A DNA stretch of 64,000 bases from Haliotis asinina (lineage: Eukaryota; Mollusca; Gastropoda; Lepetellida; Haliotidae), in NCBI RefSeq assembly GCF_037392515.1, contig NC_090288.1, positions 15,233,969-15,297,968 on the forward strand. Direction: 5' to 3'. This document shows, one piece after another, positions 56,870-64,000 of this stretch. Below the pieces are notes generated by a model. It was not told where the DNA came from and searched no databases. It saw only the letters and a list, made by a program, of their open reading frames with translations. A program made the position numbers and the translations under genes. Every line of letters begins with the position of its first letter. Position 1 is the stretch's first letter.

Positions 56870-59200
56870 GAAAGAATAATGACAATAAACTTGCAGCGCA
56901 TTTCAAGGTGAAATTACAAAAGCTCTTACACAGCGCGTGCTACCGAAATCGCTGTTCGGAGTCTACAGAGGTGAAATTTAAAACGAATTACGTCTTAAAT
57001 ATATACTATGGAGATATGTATTTTTCTTATGTGGGTACTGAGATACATTCATTATTACTTTATATAGATGCAATGTTTGCTACATCTCAATAAAAGTTGA
57101 TAACGTAGAACAATCCGCTTCCGCATTACAATCCTCTATTTCATAACGTTATACGCGAGCTCCTAATTAGTAAACAGACTGCTCGCAATAGCAGAACGGT
57201 TTGGAGTATTCTCTGGTAAATAGGTGAATTTTGTTTTGCCATTCTTGATGTCAGCAGCTGATCACTTGAGCAGAGTCATCCTGTGCATGACATGTCAACT
57301 ATTTGTAGGCCAAAGGCAAATCATTCCATGTTTTAGTGTAGGTTAAACAACACTGGGTGTATCACCCATATACTAAGTAGTACTGTCTCAGTGTCTGGAA
57401 GTAGAATCTATATCAGTTGTTCATTGACAAAGCCAGCGTGTTCGCATGTGCTTCTCCGCCAAGATCTACCATGTATCGTTCTGATAACTGTTGAACTTGT
57501 GGATGGTACTAGCTGCAGCTGTCACTGACTGATAGAACGTTTCAGGCTGGTCAAAACATTGGGAACATTAATGATCAGATTTTCCACCATCAAGTATATT
57601 TAACAATGTGAAAAAGATAGTGTGGAATAAGATGTGTCATCGCTGACCTTATACAATGTGGATTTGTGCAAAATTATGGACTGTAAATCTCCTATGATAA
57701 TTTGTTGAATAGATTGTCATTACAGACTGAAAGAATGATGCTATAATAATATGGAGAGTTGCTCCTTTGTTATAGCGGCTCAGTCAACAAATAGCATTAT
57801 GGGTTTTTTTGCACTGTGCTGAGCCAGTATTAGTATGAGTCTACTCATTACCATGATCACTTGTCATTATTTTCAGGAAATGACAGGTTTAACATTTATG
57901 CTTTTGTGAACAAATCTTATTTGACTGAATGAAATTTACCAGAATATCTGCTTATGGTATGCCCACTGGTACATTGGTATTAGGCACCCAGGACTTCAGA
58001 TAATTCTTCAACATCAGGAGTATGTACTTCTTATTTTTTCAATTTAGAAGTACAGGGGTAACTCAAGAGTACATTGAGAGTACTGAATGAAATTTAATGG
58101 AGTATCAGTAATCTTGTGTTCCATTTCACATACACCACTGCGTTGCTAGTATGCTACTTGTGTGTAAACAGGTCAATAAACAAGAAAACAATACTTTTTC
58201 AGATGAATACATCAGTAAATGATTCTGAGACTGTACACCACCATTGCTGTGGTATGTATCAGCTACGTTTTGTAAATTATTTCCTACAGTGCATGTGTTT
58301 TATCCGTACATTCACCAAACAGCCTTTATCTGGAGCCCTAGGGTCCTTTAATAACTGCTGTTTCTCTCTCTCTCTCTGCCCCATCTCTTTCTCTCTGTGA
58401 GCAAGTTTGTACAAAACGTTAAGGGATGTCATTCACATTGTACATGAGTCTATAATAATTACCATCACCGCTACTAAATATGAAATTCTGAAGGGGTATA
58501 TAACATTTAGCCACAGAGACAAGGATTAAACACACAATGGTTTTCTTGCAGAATCAACAGCATTTCACTCACAGGGATGCTCTGGGCAGACGTCATAGCA
58601 TGGAAAGACATGCACAACTGTTCACATTGTAATTTTCTCATTTTGAAACCAAAATAAAAGAAATGCTCTGAGATTTGCAATAAACATTCACAAGTTTCAG
58701 ACATGTTTACAATGATGGTATCTTACATGGGTTACCATAAGAAAACATGCATATTTTGAAGTTGCCAAGTGGGAACAATAAATGTTGACTTGCCATGACA
58801 ACATCTGTTCCAACGCAAATGTTTATCCCTTTTTGTTGTATTGTTATTTATGATGTTAATGATGTTTTTGGGGTTTTTTTCACAGTAAAATACTTCAGAA
58901 TGTCTGATGCAACATCAAACAGTGGTTAAGACTCCATCATCACTGAAAACTCTTCATCTTCTTGGTAAGTGCAGCCTGAGCCCATGATAAGCACTGTAAA
59001 AGCATTGAGGATAGCACAAAGACTTTGCTTTGTCACTAATAAAATACCCAGAGTAGATCTAGAGAGAGGAAAGGGTAGACGTTGATTGCCAACTTGTCAA
59101 AGTTGGTGCAGAGTTTCTGCCCTTGGGGATTCCAGGAGCCTATGAATTTCATTTCAAATTCAGGTTACCTGTGATGAGAAAGGTGGTTTGTCATCTCCAT
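56870..59200. other. Upstream of Artemis, no coding gene recognised
   Basis: Exon-like stretches with good acceptor and donor sites occur at 58202-58250 (CAG before, GTATGT after) and 58886-58964 (TTTTTTTCACAG before, GTAAGT after). They join in frame for about 30 codons and then stop. They could be untranslated exons of a neighbouring transcript, but nothing else supports them. Confidence 0.35.
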
Positions 59201-59204
59201 AGCC

Positions 59205-59400
59205 TGTCCTAGACTGGTCAGGCTTTGTGACTTGTGTTTGTGTCATTATCTCCTGGTTGTATTGGACACTGTTCTGTCAGGTCATGCTCTGTGGCTTTGT
59301 GTCATTGTCCAAGTTGTATTGGACACTGTTTTGGCTGATCAGGCTTTGTGACTTGTGTTTGTGTCATTTTAACTCCTAGTTGTCTTGGACACTGTTCTCA
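59205..59400. repeat. Short tandem repeat, about three 65-bp units
   Basis: Units contain CAGGCTTTGTGACTTGTG, TTTGTGTCATT, CTCCTGGTTGTATTGGACAC and TGTTCTG. They are diverged. Confidence 0.75.
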
Positions 59401-59934
59401 ATATGAATGAATGTTTGTCTGTATTAGGCTTCATTATTTACAAGCTGTTATCACAATTCTGGAATGGTACTGAGTGTGACTTTCAAAATGCAAGCACATA
59501 TCAACATTCCTCCTGCAACATACATGTACTACAGTTAGTAGTAATAGCATGTTCAGTTTGTCAGACCTCTGTTTACCATGTTCACATGTGTTTCCATCAT
59601 TGGAGATACATCTTTGAAGCCTTGTATCACAGGATGTGTTAAAGAGAAGCACCAGTGATATGGTTGCAGTATTAGACAAATTGAAAGTGATGAACATGGA
59701 ACAAACAGAACAGAACGTTTGTTTTTGAATACCTTTGAAAGAATGAATACAATTTTATGAAACAATTTCTCAAGGATTGGTTGAAAGATTAAGTTATCCA
59801 CAGCAAATGGTTGTACACTGTTAAACTGGAAAAAATATATTGTGATGGCTATGGTGTCAGTATGTAAGAATTCATCATAATCAGTAATATTGTTCATGAA
59901 GTCCATCATCTTTTACTTAGTGTATCATAAATAG

Positions 59935-60085
59935 AGGATATTATATTCGTGCCCGTGTCATACTATGTTTACGACGTGTGCCTAAATGTCGGTATTTCGC
60001 GAGCGATAGTGAGGGATATACTGACATTTAGGCATGAATGTCATAAATGTAGCATGTCATAGGCACAAATATAACATTGTGTTTA
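59935..60085. repeat. Foldback MITE-like hairpin of about 150 bp
   Basis: The left arm has TTCGTGCC, GTTTACGAC and GTGCCTAAATGTCGGTAT. The right arm has the complement ATACTGACATTTAGGCA, GTCATAAATG and AGGCACAAATATAA. The loop contains TTTCGCGAGCGATAG. Confidence 0.65.
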
Positions 60086-60377
60086 TTACCAAAGTTGTTA
60101 AATTAATGAAAATAAACCCAAATCTACATTCAAACATGGGCTCAATTCCTGTCGTTGCTGCATGTAGAACTTAACGTCACAGAGGAACCCTGACATCATG
60201 GCATTGTTCATGACGTCACGTTACCATGACAAAGCGATATTTTGCCCTAGGGTCATTGTATGAAAAATATAAACCCTGATATGTTCACCCTTGTAGGTAA
60301 TAAAAGTATTTTCCAGGAGTAATAGCTTGATACTGTTTCCAGTTGCCACAGAAGGAAAGAGAGGCTGAGCATTCACG

Positions 60378-63300
60378 ATGAGCTGCTTCCAAGGTCTAAT
60401 GCGGGAGTACACCAGTGTGTCTCTGGACCGCTTTGATGGCCGTAACCTGTCCTCCACTGTCTTCTTTCTCTCCCACTGTCATAAAGGTGAGTTTGCATAT
60501 GGTTAAGGATGGTTTGATGTGTGGTCTTGTAACTCTACTTTTGATGGACACAGTGGATATGTATTTTCTTACATTGCTCAAAGAGTATATGTGTTTATTG
60601 ACCCAACTGTGTTCCACAGGAGAAATTGCTTGTGTGAGATCATACGATATCTCCCAGGAGATATCTTTTTGACAGTAGATTTTGTACTATGCTATGATGT
60701 CATGAACTTGATGACATCACAATGCTGTGACATTGCTGCACTGAAACCTATGGTTGTACAGTGTTCAGAAATGTACATTTTTCATTGAAAACTATGGAAG
60801 AGTATTTTTTTATGATAAATAGAATCTCGCCCTTGTGTCTAATGATATCATATATATCACCACTCGATACAATGAAATATATCCTTGGCAAGCCTCTGAT
60901 ATTTGTAACTTTATCAACTTGTGTTGATATAATTGATATTAGTAGACACTTGGGTGAGATACTCTATATATCAAAATCCTGTATCCTGTATGTATCCCCT
61001 GAAGAAGACCCGTGAAGGCCTTCAGCAACCCATGCTTGCCATAAAAGGCGACTATGCTTTTTGTAAGAGGCGACTAATGGGATCAGGTGGTCAGACTCAC
61101 TGACTTGGTTGACATGTCATTGGTTCCCAGTTGCGCAGATCAATGCTCATGTTGTTGGTCACTGGATTGTCTGGTTCAGACTCGATTATTTACAGATCAC
61201 CGCCATATGGCTGGAATATTGCTGAGTGCAGCGTAAAATTAACCTCAAACTCACTCACCTGAAGAGGAAGTAAGTTCCAACTTTGAAACTTCAAGTTAAC
61301 AAATTGGAGAAGCTGATGTCCATCTTTGACTAATGGTCTCAGAGCAGCCTTGCCTCACTGATGATACTGGATTGCATTCAGTGTCTGACATCTCACTGGT
61401 GCAGTGAATATGGTATAATTCTGGTGGTAGCACTTAAATTGCTAGCTGAGTCCCTTTGGTCCACAAAATAAATATCCTCTTGTGTGGAGATCTGGTAATT
61501 AAGTACTGATTCATTCATCTGACATGTTTCTGTGTCTTCATTTAGATCACATGGTGGGTTTGCACTCTTCAAGATTTCATGAAAAGTTAAAGTCAAGGTG
61601 AGTCATGTCTTAATGTGCTCACTGCATCTTTCACCCTGACTAGATACTCCTCTGCTCACAGGATTGTCTGATCCAGGCTCACTTATTTGCAGACCACTAC
61701 CTAGAATATTCTGGGTACAGTGACATGTAACCATGGTGTCTGTGACATGTATCTGTGACTGTGTTTCAGGATGGACATCTTCTTGTACTGCTCTGCAGTC
61801 ACACAAACTTTGCTGCTGTCAGACCCTCAGTACATGCACCTCCGCAAGTTCATCGTGAGTCTCTTCACTTGTCAGCAATGTTTGCCCTTTTTGACCCTGA
61901 AAACTAAAGAAAAGGTTATGGGTCCTGATCAGAATGTGTAGGCCCTTAATTGTGATAAGGAATAATACTCTTATTCATTGGGGATGAAAAGGCAGTCGGT
62001 CAAAACAACCTGCAAAAACAAAAGCTGAAGGTCCAAGGGGTTTTCAGTCAACTTTGGGCCTAAGGCCCTATGTTAATTTTGAATTAGGGGTTTTCCTTGG
62101 GGGAGTATCAGTTGTGTCAATGGTACTCATGGCTAAACTATTTAAGTGTTCCATGTCTGTTTTGGATAGCTTGCTTCATGAGAATTTCAGCATGGAGATG
62201 TACTCGCTAATTTTGCCAATTTCAGAAAGTTTTGGATGTTGGTGTTCCGACTACAGTCACCATTCCTGACAAAGGTGGGGATGTCAAGAAGGTAGGACTT
62301 GTCAGAGTTGTAACTGTGTGTACATTTAACATCTTAGGTTAATTGTATTAATTGATAGGTCTATGCTTCGTTGGCTTGGATGTTTGGGTACTTCAAATAA
62401 GTAGTGTCAGACCTTACTCACTCCTTAACCTTGTGTATTTACTTTCTGCTTGTTTGGCATTTTGTAATAGGTATGGTTATTTCTGTGATATGAGGCTGTA
62501 CTCGCATATTCTGTGAATCGAACCTGGCCCTTCATGAATTCAATTTGTTTTTTGTGGTCACCAGAACCGAATATTCATGAATATTTGTAATTTTTTTAAG
62601 GGAGCATGTTTTGAACCTTTATGTCCCTTTTCAAAATGAGATATAGCCTTGAAGTAACAGGAGTCATATTAGTTTGCCAGCGCCACGCATAGTAGTGTCG
62701 ACCAATACTATCTGATACTATTACAAGCCATGTTATGAGATCACTTGTTATTGCTGTGACATATTGTCAACACTGGTATTCCATATAATATTGTCCATCA
62801 ATCACTTAACGACAATATTGTGTTTATTATTTATTATTATTGATTATTTATTCATATTCAGTATCCAGTTTTCAAGATACGTATAGGGCAGTGGGGTAGC
62901 CTAGTTGTTAAAGCGGGGAAGACCCGGGTTCGATTCCCCACATGGATACAATGTGTGAAGCCCATTTTCTGGTGTCCCCCACCGTGATATTGCTGGAATA
63001 TTGTTAAAAAGTGGCGTCAAACTAAACTCACTCACTCACTCAAGATACCTATCATATTCGTCATACAGTGTATTCAGTGCAGCCCTAGTAGGCTGTACTA
63101 TAGCTTTCTTCATTTTATGCTAGTAAATATTTATAATCTTAATCTTATTTCATAATTTGAGTGAGTGAGTAAATTTAGTTTTAGGTTACTGTCAGCAATA
63201 TTCCAGCTGTATGGCAGCAGTCACGCAGAATTCAACATGCTTCTTTCTTCATTTTCATAATTCAAAGAGTAAACTTTGTTTATCGGTCTAGTTGTCATCA

Positions 63301-64000
63301 CCTGCTGCATCACTAACCATAGTAACTGTCATTGTTTTATTTTTGTTTTTTTTTATTTCAGGTGTCCACAGTGCTGGTCACCCCACTGGGGGCTGGACAT
63401 TGTCCTGGCTCACTCATGTAAGATGAATACACATTGGAGATCATTTAGAAGAAAGAAGTATAATAATAGACTCATGGTCCTGCCATATTTTTGAGTTTAT
63501 ATATGTGAGCAGCTAACAGGGTGATGTGTGAAACAGTGTTGGTCACAGCTCTAGGGGCTATTCACTGTCCAGACTCACTCACTCACTCACTCACCTTCTC
63601 ACTCACTCACTCACCTTCTCACTCACTCACTCACTCACTCATCTGGAGTCCCCACCATGACATTGCTAGAATATTGCTAAAAGCAGTGTAAAACTCACTC
63701 ACTCACTCACTCACTCAATCACTCACTAATCCCATTTCTGGTGTCCTCACCATGACATAGCTGGAATTTACTAAAGCCAGTGTAAAACTCACTCACTCAC
63801 TCGCTCACTCATAAGCTGAAAGGACATTGATGGTCAGTTTGGAATAAAAAAATAATAATGATATAATCTCAGTTATGTTTTTGTGGGTGTATATTTGTGA
63901 GTAGCTAAGACAGATGTGTGTTCACAGGTTCCTGTTTGAAGGAAAGGAAGGGACGTGCTTGTATACAGGAGATTTCCGCTGGGAGACCAACCATGCACAG
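60378..64000 (+). CDS. DCLRE1C: Artemis nuclease, N-terminal part (first six coding exons; continues past window end)
   Basis: Exons: 60378-60486, 61546-61597, 61770-61854, 62226-62291, 63362-63417 and 63928-64000 (open at the window end). Phases match throughout and give 147 residues. The protein aligns with the start of human Artemis: MSCFQGLMREYTSVSLDRFD and SHCHKDHMVGL, holding the metallo-beta-lactamase motif HxHxDH; then FLYCSAVTQTLLLSDPQY; then LGAGHCPGSLMFLFEG with the third-motif His; then YTGDFRWE with the fourth-motif Asp. Artemis is the DNA-PK-activated nuclease that opens hairpins and trims ends in non-homologous end joining (family knowledge). All metal ligands expected in this part are present, so the gene looks functional. 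A SINE copy lies in intron 1. The beta-CASP domain and C-terminus lie outside the window. Confidence 0.95.
61009..61259 (+). repeat. SINE family 1 copy in Artemis intron 1
   Basis: From ACCCGTGAAGGCCTTCAGC, with about 20 bases of the 5' region deleted, to GTGCAGCGTAAAATTAACCTC and an ACTC tail. A further 3' scrap of the same family (GGATTGTCTGATCCAGGCTC) lies near 61663-61720 in intron 2. Confidence 0.88.
62886..63042 (+). repeat. SINE family 2 copy, best preserved, in Artemis intron 4
   Basis: Head GTGGGGTAGCCTAGTTGTTA, B box GGGTTCGATTCCCC, body GTGTGAAGCCCATTTTCTGG, then CCACCGTGATATTGCTGGAA and the tail GGCGTCAAACTAAACTCACT with ACTC units. A short antisense SINE 3' scrap follows at about 63160-63225. 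Confidence 0.9.
63575..63812. repeat. (ACTC)n arrays with two SINE 3' ends in Artemis intron 5
   Basis: Long ACTC runs at 63575-63641, 63691-63724 and 63789-63809 surround two copies of a SINE 3' part (CCCCACCATGACATTGCTAG and CCTCACCATGACATAGCTGG). The arrangement suggests tandem SINE ends or unequal exchange between tails. Confidence 0.85.

Noticed and set aside
62886-62945. Functional tRNA gene
   Set aside because: A and B box-like sequences are the head of a SINE with body and tail; it cannot fold as a full tRNA cloverleaf.

Overview
The window looks like nuclear DNA of a marine gastropod, most likely an abalone (Haliotis) or a close relative. It has small exons with GT-AG introns, AT-rich introns, many microsatellites, and two dense SINE families ending in ACTCACTC tails of the kind I associate with abalone genomes. 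The species call is inference from memory. The rest is read from the sequence.

Layout. About 2.4-6.0 kb holds an intact four-exon Crypton-type tyrosine recombinase gene of the KIAA1958/ZMYM-like (DUF3504) family, flanked by short inverted repeats and followed by a tandem hammerhead-ribozyme-like motif. About 6.5-18.7 kb is repeat-rich and has no host gene I can support; it includes a LINE reverse transcriptase relic at 11-12.7 kb. A 51-bp minisatellite at 18.8-19.8 kb leads into the main host locus: two tandem NEK-like kinase genes on the plus strand, gene A at 19.9-26.4 kb (759 aa) and gene B at 32.9-50.0 kb (519 aa). They share nine coding exons with matching intron phases. Exons 1-4 and 8 are identical in length. 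Both have HRN in place of the catalytic HRD, and gene A also has GFG in place of DFG, so they read as a duplicated pseudokinase pair. Both carry a short C-terminal helical module and an RVxF-like motif.

Gene B is stretched by transposons. Intron 2 holds an intact Tc1 element (DD34E transposase) inserted in a SINE, plus a decayed Tc1 relative. Intron 3 is almost filled by a 4.5-kb foldback element built of GCGACAAT/GCGACAAC repeats. After gene B come more SINEs, then a decayed DDE transposon with 220-bp inverted ends and a small MITE inside its transposase (55.5-56.9 kb). From 60.4 kb to the window end lie the first six exons of the Artemis nuclease gene (DCLRE1C), which continues past the edge.

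The host content is therefore a tandem NEK-like pseudokinase pair and a DNA double-strand-break repair nuclease, all on the plus strand. Nothing in the sequence shows that they are co-regulated.
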